Source: Branchiostoma floridae
Taxonomy: Eukaryota > Chordata > Leptocardii > Amphioxiformes > Branchiostomatidae
NCBI RefSeq assembly: GCF_000003815.2
Contig: NC_049990.1
Location: forward strand, 7,320,770 to 7,384,769
Reading direction: 5' to 3'
DNA length: 64,000 nt
Shown here in pieces: positions 34,801 to 64,000 of this stretch (the first letter of the stretch is position 1; every line of letters starts with the position of its first letter). Under the pieces are notes generated by a model. It made no database searches. It was given only the letters and a program-made list of their open reading frames with translations, and was not told the origin of the DNA. The translations under genes were made by a program, and so were the position numbers.

Positions 34801-37800
34801 TACATTACAGGTCATTTCGCTACATGCCAACAGTAGTTTCGCTACATATATTACCTGTGGAAATTTTCTCCATATCTCAGTAGTGACGTTAAGTTTACTT
34901 TTGTTTTCCGCGTCGTACTGAATGGTGGTGTTGACACGTGTGTTGGACTGGGTCACCAGTAGGTTCTGACTTCCGTTACAGCACGCCTCAAGTTCGCTCC
35001 TGTAATGTCAAGCCTTCGTTAAGATTAAAAGGCAAAATGTAAGGAACTTACGACGGATACATTGCACCGTGTTGATTTGATTATATGGGTGACATATACT
35101 TAGTACTACGTTAATATTGAAAAAAAAAATATCGGAAGACGGATACTAGTTTCAAAGGTCAAAGAAGAGGATGTCAAAGACCATGTTCGATACTAACGTT
35201 ACGGAATTTGCAAATATTAGATTTGAACACAGCCACAATTACAAAAAGGTAGTTCATGTTTCCAAGTGCGCATGCACAGCAAGATAGTACATTGTGGTTA
35301 ATATGTGGTCACTGCGTGACAGCCCCTGATTTGTAAACAGTTCTCATCTAGACCAGACTCGTTTTGTTTACGTCTCAATGGTCTTCGCCTTTGGCACATT
35401 ACCCACATTGCATTTCGCTTTGCATACGCATTTGGTACGATCAATATTCTTATTGCTCCTCTTATGTGCTATGCGATTTATCAAGGCTCTATTTCGCAGA
35501 CGCAAAATATAAACAGAGACAAACCAGCAATATTGCACGTGAAAAATGAAGGAAAACACACACGTACCTGAATATGTCTGCAGCTGTACTGTTGTAGACC
35601 CACACAGGTTCTTCGGTCGGTCTTAGTTTTGAAAGGTCGCCTTTGGTTTCTTCAAGAATTTGCTGCACCTTTCTTGAAGTGTCGCGAGAAAAGAAATCGT
35701 CATCAGATCGTTGTTAAAATGTAGTAAAAGAAACACATTGATCCATGACTGATTATGATATTCCTTGTACGGAAACTTGACTTCGATTGATCATATCTTC
35801 GTCGTTACTTTATCAACACAGAATCAGAATCCACCCTAGGCTTCTCGAGTTTACGCTGTTCACACACAGACACACACACAGGCACACCGAAAACACAACC
35901 TTTTGGCGAAGGCAATTATAGTCGCTTTGTGCAATTCTACACATGAACGCTAGGGGGACATGGGGCGACCTTGAGACGGAATGACACCAGGTGTAGTGGT
36001 ACCTTTTTGCATTTTGCCGCCTTAGCGGCAAAATGCTCTGAGGCCAGAGTAGTCGCCGTTGTGATGTTGAGATGAACGGACCTGTTCTATTCATGCCAAA
36101 CATTTGTATACCTTCTTAAACTAGCATTTTTTCAACATGGTCGCATTGGCGCAGTGGTAAAATTTACGCATTCTAAACTAATGCACCCGGTTCGAATCCG
36201 GGGAGGTATTTTTTTCAACTTTTTTTTTTCTTTTTTACATCCATTAAAATACAAATTTTTACATCCATTAGGCCATACCAATTTAATTTGTTGGTTCTCG
36301 GAATCGCCGCTTCTATTTTTCCCAATTTCAAAAAAAAAAATAAAAAAAAAATCCCTGTAACGTTACGGTAACGTTAACGCAAGTTGCTGGACTTGAAACA
36401 AACTTTGGTTCAGTTGAAAATAAAAGAACTTCTGAAACTAGTACTGGACTTGCAAAATAACTATCACCTGCTTATGTTCTCCTTTATGTTGTAAATCATC
36501 GAAAACCACCCATAGATCGTTAAATTTGTGCTTGAAAAAGACGAAAATGTTGCAGTGGGACAAACAAAATGGCAGCTGCCATATTTGGAAATGGCTTGGC
36601 CAATGCTGCCATATTTGGAAATGGCTTGGCCAATGCTGCCATATTTGGAAATGGCTTCATTAATATGGAATGAGTACACTAACGCCCTCAAGCGATTTTT
36701 ATTCAAACTGCAGCTTTCACAAAGAGAATACAATGATGTTTCAGGCACTATCTATTCTTTGGGGTGAAATTAAGTCAATTTATTGTTCTTGTTGCTACAT
36801 TAGACATTATACTATGCTGAAAAAGTTTTTCAACCTTCTTAAAGGTTTTTAAAAGTTGTGTGTGTTGAAATACTCTATGTTTTTGTCTTTATTACTAAGC
36901 ATTATTACAGCAATGTTACTGTGAATACTTAAGCAATACTGATTGCACATAATTTTCCATTTGTATTGCTAAAATTCCACGTAAAGTGTATGACAAAATG
37001 CAAATTTTGCATGTAAGTGTAACTGGATCTACCACACATACATGTATACACCAGATTACTATTATTATCATTATATACCATTGGTTCAAGTCTGGAATTA
37101 CGAACCTGAAACTTTGGACCTGACTGAACCCAGAGTTGTTGCAAGTTTTTTTTTTTCGCCCTGTCACTTCAACTTTTTTCTGAAAAAATCCGAGAACCAA
37201 CAAATTAAATTGGTATGGCCTTATTATACTAATGAACAATACTTTTGTACAGAACATTAAAACTCACCTTTGCACCTCTTCTACTGCATTTTTCCGCAGT
37301 TGGGATGCTTGAATGAACGAACCGTGAGACGTGCGATACTCTGCGTATATGTTTCTTTCTAACTTTCCATAAAATGCCCATACAACATCTATATCACAGA
37401 ATTACACAAGAACAAACTGATTTTCTCGAAAATAACTGCATACTGGATAACAAAAAGTTTCAGGAAACATATTCATTTTCATATTCCAGGACATAACTCA
37501 TTTGCATATTTGTGAATCTCTCCATGCGCCCATATCAGGTTTTTTATTCTGTTCTATTTATATGACATTCTAATAACTAGAAAAAAACATTCACACACGC
37601 AAACCTTGGCAAAATGCCAGCTTTTTTAAAAGCACTTGTTTTTTTTCAACGAAAGGGCTGACTATGCGTGTTTTGACAACAAGGCTTATATGCGTAATCA
37701 AAAGCGCCTAGCAAGGCCAGGTCACGAACGGGTGAAAGGTATGTTTGAACCTTTGTTTATTCATGTACAGTGTTGCAGATCGAAATACACGAGTCGATAT

Positions 37801-39809
37801 CAGTGTGTCAACATCACTTGCCTACAACAAACACTCAGGTGAACGGCAGCTTGTCTTCACAAGATCCACGCATAGGTGGAAAATGTTCAGAAATTTATTG
37901 GCCCAAAATAGGTCGTGTGAAGTAGAAGCGCAAACTCCTTTACCTGGTATTTAGAACCGCAGCCAATGCTGAAAATCGCGAATCATCGCCCCTCCCAAAC
38001 ATAAAACCCGACGCTGCTAGAAATCTGCGAAGCTAGGAGGTTAGGTGTGGGACAGAGTGGGCGTGGGAAGTTAAAGAATCATCAGGAGGCGTCCAAAATA
38101 CACCATGTGCTCATCCAAAAACATGCTGCATGCTACGGATGCTATGCTTGTCGCCTAGGAAAGGAGATGCCACTTATTAATACATTTACAGCAACTAAAG
38201 CATGTCCGACAATCGGAACAATCAGCAGTTGATGGGGTCCCCAACATACCAATTAAGGGACATTTTTTCGTCGAGTGAGGAATCCTAAAGCTTTTGATTG
38301 CAAGCGCGCCATGGGTTGATCGGCATATTTACTAAGTCAATGCGGATATCAGCAAATTTTAAACACCGTGCAATCCGTGCATATTTGGTTAAGATTAACA
38401 ACAAGTGATTCAAACAGGCGTACGTTAAACTTATGTGGTGCTGTAAATCATTAACACACCGTATGTCCAGAAAATCGCCTCTTTGCCTTTTTTGTTGACA
38501 TAAAAGCGGACTTCGGTAGCCAAATATTAAATGTTCATGTTGCGTTGAAAGGTCAATTGAGGACTAGCTAAACCTACAGTGAGGTCATAAACAATTGTTG
38601 ATAAGGCGTCATAGCGTGGACGAAACTTGAACATTTTCCAGCTGTGTTCACGACTACACATCTACTAAGGCCCCGTTCATGATGCAAAAAATGAAACGGT
38701 TCTATCGGTTAGGCCAGCTGAAACGGATAAGTTTTGTCATCATGAACGCATTCAAATGATGCGAAACGACTTGTACCTTGTTGCGGAAAGACTTGCCTTG
38801 TTGTGAACTAACGGTTGCGAACTGACATTGTTGCGAAACAAGCTGTTACCATTTTATGTATGTTTACTATGTATTCCGTATGTCCCATGTTGCAATTATT
38901 CCTCGGGCAAGAACTTGCAAATAAACTTTCAGTTAATTTGATGTCATGACAGAACCAACCCCCGATGTACAAGGATATGATGAAGCGTTTTTGGTAACAA
39001 GACAACTGGATTTTGTGAGACACGCGCTGGGCTATCTCAGATTGACGATAATCTTAGGTCTTAAGTTTATTACAGGAACGTACCTTTATTTCAGAACACG
39101 TTTTACAGTCAAGATCGGCTTAATTTCCTCCGGCTACTACGAGGGGTGATCAATAAGTTCTCGGGCCTCACCCAGAAATAATAAACACTACTCAGATTTC
39201 GAAGCATAACGTTAGATGTCAAGTATAAAGTCTTTTATGAATGAGTACCAAAGTTCAAATCATTGTGATCATTACTTTACAGGTGACACCCACGGTAACG
39301 ATAGGTAAGGTAAGGTGTGCGGGTTAACTTGCTCTGCTGTAAATCAGACACCCACTTCTTTCTTGAAATGCGAAGGGAATCCTTATCAAACATTTTGGCA
39401 ATTTATTGAAGGAATATGTCCACACGAGCAATACATCGCGACCAAACAACAGACATTATGCATCTTAAATTTATCGTCTACAGTAACTGATCTCTAATTA
39501 AAACATCTGTCGTGTTGCCTTGATTCATAATCATAAAAAAAAAACATCGAAATATTAGTGACTCGGGTTGCAGCAGGTCTTGTGGTTTACATACTGAAGC
39601 CAGTTCAGCCACAAACAGTATAGACAAACACTATTTACCGGTATACGACTGCCATACCGGTTGTGTGTACCTCACCTGTCGAAAGTTAGCTTGTCTGGAG
39701 TGCCTCTGTCACTAGTAAGCTCCTGGCTGGGAAGAAAAACGAATTCTTTGAAGATTAGCAGAACATTGAGCGTCATGGACACAACCAAGAGGCATTTGGA
39801 GCGCTTCAT
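31868..39809 (-). CDS. ST8SIA-like: Alpha-2,8-sialyltransferase (ST8SIA family, GT29), 8 exons
   Basis: Golgi type II membrane enzyme that adds sialic acid in alpha-2,8 linkage to sialylated glycans from CMP-Neu5Ac. Minus-strand exons: 39676-39809, 37268-37354, 35568-35672, 34855-34999, 34343-34455, 33829-33921, 32819-33066, 31868-32085, joining in frame to 380 codons, usual for the family. Exon 1: short cytosolic MKRSK, then anchor [15 protein letters not shown]. Exons 2-4 are the stem, with N-glycosylation sequons (NST, NGS, NTT, NVT). Exon 5 is sialylmotif L ([20 protein letters not shown]) and exon 6 starts RCNMAP. Exons 7-8 carry the motif S region ([19 protein letters not shown]), motif III and motif VS (HYYDN ... 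HKLPDEF). [10 protein letters not shown] and the C-terminus place it with ST8SIA rather than ST3 or ST6 enzymes, nearest the ST8SIA1/5/6 group by eye. The exon 2 acceptor is weak and the least certain boundary. Confidence 0.93.
32171..32305. repeat. Perfect 32-bp inverted repeat with 71-bp spacer
   Basis: CGGATCGCTGGTCAAATAGT... (32171-32202) recurs inverted at 32274-32305. It lies in the last ST8SIA intron. Could be a very young MITE or a foldback. Confidence 0.85.
32442..32677. mobile_element. MITE with ATCTCCA(G/A)G ends, internal duplication
   Basis: Left ATCTCCAGGCAGAGTTACC..GTGGCATAAGAT; right end is its inverted counterpart (ATCTTATGCTACCGTAGGATC...TTGGAGAT). TA flanks on both sides. 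The interior is partly tandem-duplicated (GCCAAACACACTCC twice). Same family as 13781 and 40937. Confidence 0.75.
33207..33325. mobile_element. SINE fragment (GTAAAGTGCC..CCCAAGGGCACAA core)
   Basis: Contains TGTAAAGTGCCTCTCCCAAG and GGGCACAATG, a core shared with 41058-41236, 52838-52985 and 62950-63112. No tRNA-like head is visible here. Confidence 0.55.
34700..34850. repeat. Degenerate TTTCGCTACAT minisatellite
   Basis: About seven units of 18-25 bp sharing (G)TTTCGCTACAT, ending a few bases from the ST8SIA exon 4 donor (34854). Confidence 0.75.
36009..36036. repeat. Perfect 12-bp hairpin GCATTTTGCCGC
   Basis: GCATTTTGCCGC-CTTA-GCGGCAAAATGC, a perfect stem with tetraloop in ST8SIA intron 2. 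Possibly the tip of a palindromic transposon. Confidence 0.8.
36138..36208 (+). other. tRNA-like sequence (degenerate tRNA or SINE head)
   Basis: Strong A box (TTGGCGCAGTGGTA) and perfect B box (GGTTCGAATCC), anticodon stem GCATT/AATGC with an AAA loop triplet, but the acceptor ends do not pair and the variable loop is nearly absent. T- and A-rich runs follow. More likely SINE-derived than a working tRNA. Confidence 0.6.
36271..37220. mobile_element. Segment bounded by a perfect 32-bp inverted repeat
   Basis: 36271-36302 (GGCCATACCAATTTAATTTG...) recurs inverted at 37189-37220. The 886 bp between has no long ORF but holds three 30-bp repeats. Compatible with a non-autonomous DNA transposon or an insertion into a foldback; no clear target duplication. 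Confidence 0.55.
36574..36655. repeat. Three 30-bp repeats each with a CArG box
   Basis: Near-perfect period-30 repeats. Each contains CCATATTTGG (36579, 36609, 36639), the consensus CC(A/T)6GG site for SRF, and the first two are followed by GGCCAAT. Located in ST8SIA intron 2. Confidence 0.85.
38690..38845. repeat. Degenerate GTTGCGAA-rich stretch
   Basis: Repeated TTGTTGCGAA/TGCGAAAC motifs without a fixed period, in ST8SIA intron 1. No other function visible. Confidence 0.4.
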
Positions 39810-39890
39810 CCTGACGTTGTATACCGACTCACCACTGTAGCATGTGGTTTGCTGTTTAAGGTGATGTATTGTGATAGGAGCAACAAGACA

Positions 39891-39898
39891 TATTTATA
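39891..39898 (-). promoter_or_regulatory. TATA box, ST8SIA gene
   Basis: TATAAATA on the minus strand, about 80 bp upstream of the ATG at 39809, leaving room for a start site near 39860 and a 5' UTR of about 50 nt. Confidence 0.5.
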
Positions 39899-40530
39899 AT
39901 CGGTGAGGTCACAGAACACACGGTGATCCGGTCCATGCGAGAAGAAAAGTAGTGCGGGGAAGAAAAGGCGGTTACAAATTACAATCTGTCATAGAAATGA
40001 ATTTCATAATAACAGCTTGGTTCAGTTGGAAGGGAATGGGAGACTATGTGTAAAACAGTAAAACGCAAAAAAAATCGTTTCAATTGGGTTCTCCCCGTGC
40101 CCTTTGAATACCACCTAAATTGTAGCCGGAAAATGTGTGTTTCCGGGTATTTGCGTGTGGTCAGCAGTTTAAAGACCTATGGTTTATGGGACTTGGGAAG
40201 ACGAAAGTAAAGGTGGGCTATTGGCCCCCTGTCTTGGTACTGCAGCAGTACTAAGATTTTTTGTTGTCCTGGACATGCTACAGTCTCAATTTTTGGTAAC
40301 GGATAGCTTTTGATGTTAGGAAGTGGTTTGGGTCCCTAGTTACTAATGGGCGCTAGTAAAACATTAAGTTAGGCCAGTACAGCACCAATCAAGAACCTTT
40401 CCAAACAGCCCCTCCTGTCGTAACGTTTGTTTGAGTACCATTAACATTGTGCCTAATGAGATCTAATGATACTGCGCACAACTACCGGCGACCTTGGTAT
40501 TTGTCTCCACCCATTCATCCATCATCATCT

Positions 40531-40589
40531 CGAACTTGCCATACATTGTACCCGTACAATTGTTGTGCAATAAAGATTGATTGATTGAT
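40531..40589 (+). mobile_element. 3' end of the SGNH/APE LINE family
   Basis: CGAACTTGCCATACATTGTA... through GCAATAAAGATTG matches 19943-20000 almost exactly, followed by (GATT)n instead of (ATTC)n. A severely 5'-truncated insertion. Confidence 0.9.
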
Positions 40590-40936
40590 CATCCCGTCGT
40601 GCTGGTTGCACGAATGAACATGACTCCACCCGGGAAACAGTAACAAACACTACGTTATCAGTATATACATGTACATATACACCGGGTCTTTAGCTATACT
40701 CTCCAAGCAGAGGTTGGTGGGGAAAATCGTGACTTTTTCCATATATATATATATATTTCGACCAGCTGGTGGAGAGGCTGGTATTTAGCTATGCAACAAG
40801 AGTGATTTTCTCTGACAAACTGTAGGTAACCTTGTGGCTAATTTTGGCTGTGCATAAGAACTCGTGGTGGGGCCGCGTAGTATTATATTAATTGTGGGGT
40901 CGTATGACACAGCTGCAGGGTGCAGGATCCAGAGTA

Positions 40937-41042
40937 ATCTCCAAGCAGATTCGCGGTGGCCCACTATCCTCCTTTGCCGGCTAATTCCTTCCCCAGCTTA
41001 TGTTACTGTTTTAATGCCACCGGAGGAATCTGCTTGGAGATT
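40937..41042. mobile_element. 106-bp MITE, ATCTCCAAGCAGATTC ends, TA flanks
   Basis: Left ATCTCCAAGCAGATTCGCGG and right end inverted (CCGGAGGAATCTGC..GGAGAT), flanked by TA. Related to 13781 and 32442. Confidence 0.8.
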
Positions 41043-41057
41043 AGATTCAGAGTACGA

Positions 41058-41236
41058 ATCCTGTCCTGCTACCGACTTTGTGGCCTTGGGAAAGGCACTT
41101 TACACGTCTTTCCTCACTCCACCCAGGGTAATTGGTAATAAATCACTGCCTCCACAGCCCTAAAAGGCTTGGCCGGGGATCGAACTCATGACCTACCGAC
41201 TGGTAAACACTCTACCCACTCGGCCATTGCACTGGG
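41058..41236 (-). mobile_element. tRNA-derived SINE
   Basis: On the minus strand the head has an A box (ATGGCCGAGTGGGTAGAG) and B box (GAGTTCGATCCCC), followed by a body with AAAGTGCCTTTCCCAAGGCC. A second, headless copy of the body follows at about 41248-41345. It sits directly beside the MITE at 40937. Confidence 0.75.
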
Positions 41237-41399
41237 CGAAATTGTCCTAGGTACGAATCCAGTGTCATGCTACCGATCTTGTGCCCTTGGGAACGGCACC
41301 TTACACGACTTTCCTCAATCAACCAAGGTGACAGTAGATCGAGAAAGGCAGTGTCACATAGCTTGTTTTTCGTTTAGCAAATATCCGTGACAGGTACAG

Positions 41400-42540
41400 C
41401 ATGCACTGCCACAAATTCCTGTCTGTATACGAAAATAGACATGCGGTGCGTCAGGTAACGTTACAAAAATGCATATTGCGCTGGAATGCTGGTCAAGCAA
41501 AGCAGATTTGTACAAAGTATGATATCACAAAAACAAAATTTAGACTGAAATCAACGTAGTCCAACATGCGCGTTGCCGCCAAAGTCCGAGCGAGCCAACG
41601 AAATACCAGTGATACAAGGTTGACAGAAAAGTCAGATCAGTGCTTTGAGCTTGGCCAAGGGGAGGGTTGGAGGACAAAACACATTCAGGTTGTCACATGT
41701 ACATATTTCGTGGAGACGTCAAGGTGTAAATAAAAGTACAATTAACATTTCAACATTTGAAATGTTACAGTACTCGCTTAAAAAGCCTTCGACTCTCAAG
41801 TAAAGAACAACAAGCTGAACTCAATGATGCGGTATTTATTGAGACACGTGTGTCAAGAGAAATGTACCCGGACAACTAAAGCATACATGATCCGCTCAAT
41901 TCAAAACAAGTCAATCTATGACTATTGTAAGTACCATACACTGTATTATTGGATTTTACACGTTCACACTAACAGCGAAGAAATTCCTATTCTACAAGAA
42001 AGCAAAACAAAGAATAATTTCGGTTGATTTTTGCTATGTACCAAGCAATGGTTACATACAGATGGCTACCAAGTCCTGCAAACTTAAAAGGATTAATTAA
42101 AGGTTTCTTGTGTTGTCCTTATTTGGTACCACGTATTACAATAACAGGCCAGACCATGAAAGCCTGTTCACTGTGTCTGCGAACACAATCGTTTTAACAA
42201 CATGTACATACCAAATCAAACCCTCTTTTGTTTCTTTGCAGATGAAGATCCTAGATTTGCTATAACAAGAGTATGCTTGGACAATATTTTTGAATACTTT
42301 TTGTGTAATCTTTTAACCAAACATGAAGTACACTCATCTTAATATGATATAGATACATATAAAGGAACACCACCTGATCAGACAAGGTTCTATCTTGAAC
42401 ACACTGTTATGTGTCCTGCACTATCAGCTTCCTTGAATCCTACATCATTTTCTTCAAACTGCAAACCTAGATAGTACCTTACTAAGTTATCTAAACCTAG
42501 TTCTTAAATATACATAACATTCAATGATTTCAATCCATCA
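41400..42540. other. Intergenic between ST8SIA and MYO7A
   Basis: AT-rich and apparently single-copy; short open frames only, none with a recognisable product. Confidence 0.4.
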
Positions 42541-42549
42541 ATAATTAAT

Positions 42550-43917
42550 ATTTTTTTATTGGAAAAGCTATCTCTAATTTCATGAGGTGTTCCTAAAAGT
42601 ATACTGTGAAAATAGTATCAATAGCAGCTACATTTGTCATCAAAGTTTAATCTTAATAATAACAAATATTTTATTCACATGAATCCATACCTCCATCTAG
42701 CCCTTGCTACATCATGTGCATGGAAACAATCAAAGTATACGTAAGTATTTGCTTGATTTTTTACTATGATTGAAAAGAATCGTTACACCACAAGTTTTCA
42801 TAGTTTACACCAGCAATTTTGTCCTTAGGTAGTTGAGAGTCTGCTTTAATGCTGAACACAATTCCTTATCCAGCAAACCTTTCACAAATAGACCTTATTA
42901 TTGACTGTTGTTAGCTTGTTCTCCTACTAGTAGAGATTGTAACGAGTTTGCTAATGTTTTGGCATTCCATAGTTTCTTACCCACCTGGCAATGTGTGTCG
43001 GGTTGCATAGGTTGTGTATTGTCTAAGGTTGTGTGTACTATCTTAGGTTGACATCTTAAAACTAAAAAGACAGTGCGAAGGAAACTATTTTTCCAATCTT
43101 GTTAAGTACATGTATAACCAAAACTATTTGTTCATTGTCATACAGGTTCTCAATTTGACATTTCTTTCAGACATTTTACTTCGGTACTTTCTTATAAGTT
43201 GTGAGAGTTTTGACAAGTAATAAGGGAACTGTTGTATCTTGTAATCACTAAAATATTACACTTGTCCCAAAACATAAGATTTCAGAATAACAAGATGATG
43301 TTAAGAAAGTAACACTGGATGAAGAGTTTTGCTTACTTGTGTCTTATCCATTATATTGAAACAGAAAACATCATTTCAAAGCTCAAAATATACAGATCTC
43401 TTTTGATCAGTCACCTGGTAGGTCTTTTCTAATGCAGGAAATGAAATAAAAAACCACTGCATTTGACAATCATGTCCATTCATATTAATAACTCACAAAC
43501 AACAGTCTAGTATACAATATTATTGACAATCCATTCTATAGTACAGAAAAGACAAGAAATAATCATGTAAAATAGATTTGCTAAGATATTGATTTTTAGA
43601 CCTAATTCGTTCTTTAAAATCATTCAAATATGAGGAAGAATAGTGTAAGCTAAATCTTTAACATGAAGTTTATCAAATCATTTGTGATATAAACCAAAAT
43701 GGAATAGCCCACAGTATTTTCTATGAAGGATCTCTTGAATATCTCTTATGGTGAGGACAGCAAGGCAAGTCAACCTTAACTTTGGTCTAGTACATGACAT
43801 GTATGATCAAATAACCTTGCCTCATCTCTATCTGCTACTGTAAAAAGTCGTAGGTTTGCTTCACCTAAAGTTTGGACTTTACTGTAATGCTAAAGGTGCT
43901 CCTTGAACTTTGACCTT
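42550..43917 (-). promoter_or_regulatory. Probable MYO7A 3' UTR
   Basis: AT-rich sequence after the MYO7A stop. AATAAA on the minus strand at 42670-42675 and again near 42556 are candidate poly(A) signals, implying a 3' UTR of roughly 1.25-1.35 kb. Confidence 0.45.
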
Positions 43918-63740
<19,823 letters not shown>

Positions 63741-64000
63741 CTGGGATTGAACAAAACAGTTACATGTAAAATATCATCAAATATGGAATTTTCTTCATGT
63801 TGTTGAAAATAAGCTTCAAGCTTACATAATGATTGTGTAATTTAAGAAAATGCAGCTTAACTCAAATATATTTCTACTTTCTTGTAATCTTGTTTCTTCG
63901 TATAAATGCAATACCAAACATTTTTGCCCTGGCTTTTTTTAGTTCGCAGTGAAGTACATGTAGTCAACCACGAACTCAAACCCATAACATGCGCCTGGCT
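63741..64000. other. MYO7A intron at window edge
   Basis: Intron sequence leading to the motor exons, with the start of a CGCGAA-type repeat (TTTAGTTCGCAGTGAAG ... ACCACGAAC) from about 63930. Confidence 0.5.

Noticed and set aside
36464-36767. Frames reading [15 protein letters not shown] repeats
   Set aside because: Translation of the 30-bp DNA repeat in an intron; both strands open, no gene context.

Overview
The window is animal nuclear DNA, and everything points to a lancelet (amphioxus, Branchiostoma). The genes are intron-rich and match vertebrate orthologues exon by exon. There are Pol III tRNA-Glu genes, many short palindromic DNA transposons, tRNA-headed SINE fragments, a CR1 LINE with a 2A peptide, and minisatellites built from exon-intron boundaries ('mirage' minisatellites, a class I recall being described from amphioxus). 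Two assembly gaps lie inside LINEs. Exon limits below come from splice consensus plus protein similarity recalled from memory; no search was run.

Layout, left to right. (1) 160-3885, minus: rhomboid protease RHBDD1, complete except possibly a last C-terminal exon beyond the left edge. (2) 6579-7890, plus: an unrecognised two-exon gene of about 290 codons with a Ser/Pro/Arg-rich middle and a long 3' UTR. (3) 9071-13446: three intact tRNA-Glu(CTC) genes and one deletion pseudogene. (4) 11547-20365 minus and 23757-30940 plus: two head-to-head SLC10 (sodium/bile-acid cotransporter) paralogues with identical exon structure. Each holds a near full-length LINE in an intron: an SGNH/APE/RT element in the first, a PHD-finger CR1 in the second. 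(5) 31868-39809, minus: an eight-exon alpha-2,8-sialyltransferase (ST8SIA family). (6) 43918-63740, minus: about 28 exons of the unconventional myosin MYO7, from the end of the motor domain to the stop codon; the rest of the motor lies beyond the right edge.

The genes do not form one pathway; this looks like ordinary gene neighbourhood. The SLC10 pair is the only local duplication and shares a 3.4 kb intergenic space that could act as a bidirectional promoter.

Most notable: a U12-type AT-AC intron in MYO7; four arrays in which an exon 3' end, its splice donor and the start of the intron are tandemly copied (one in SLC10, three in MYO7), one of them yielding a phase-compatible 81-nt pseudo-cassette exon; a LINE reverse-transcriptase frame carrying what looks like an inserted L1-ORF1p-like domain; a CR1 element whose protein starts with a signal-peptide-like stretch followed by a canonical 2A motif, behind palindrome-bearing 5' monomers; and two LINE 3' ends that each stop 25-35 bp from an SLC10 splice site.
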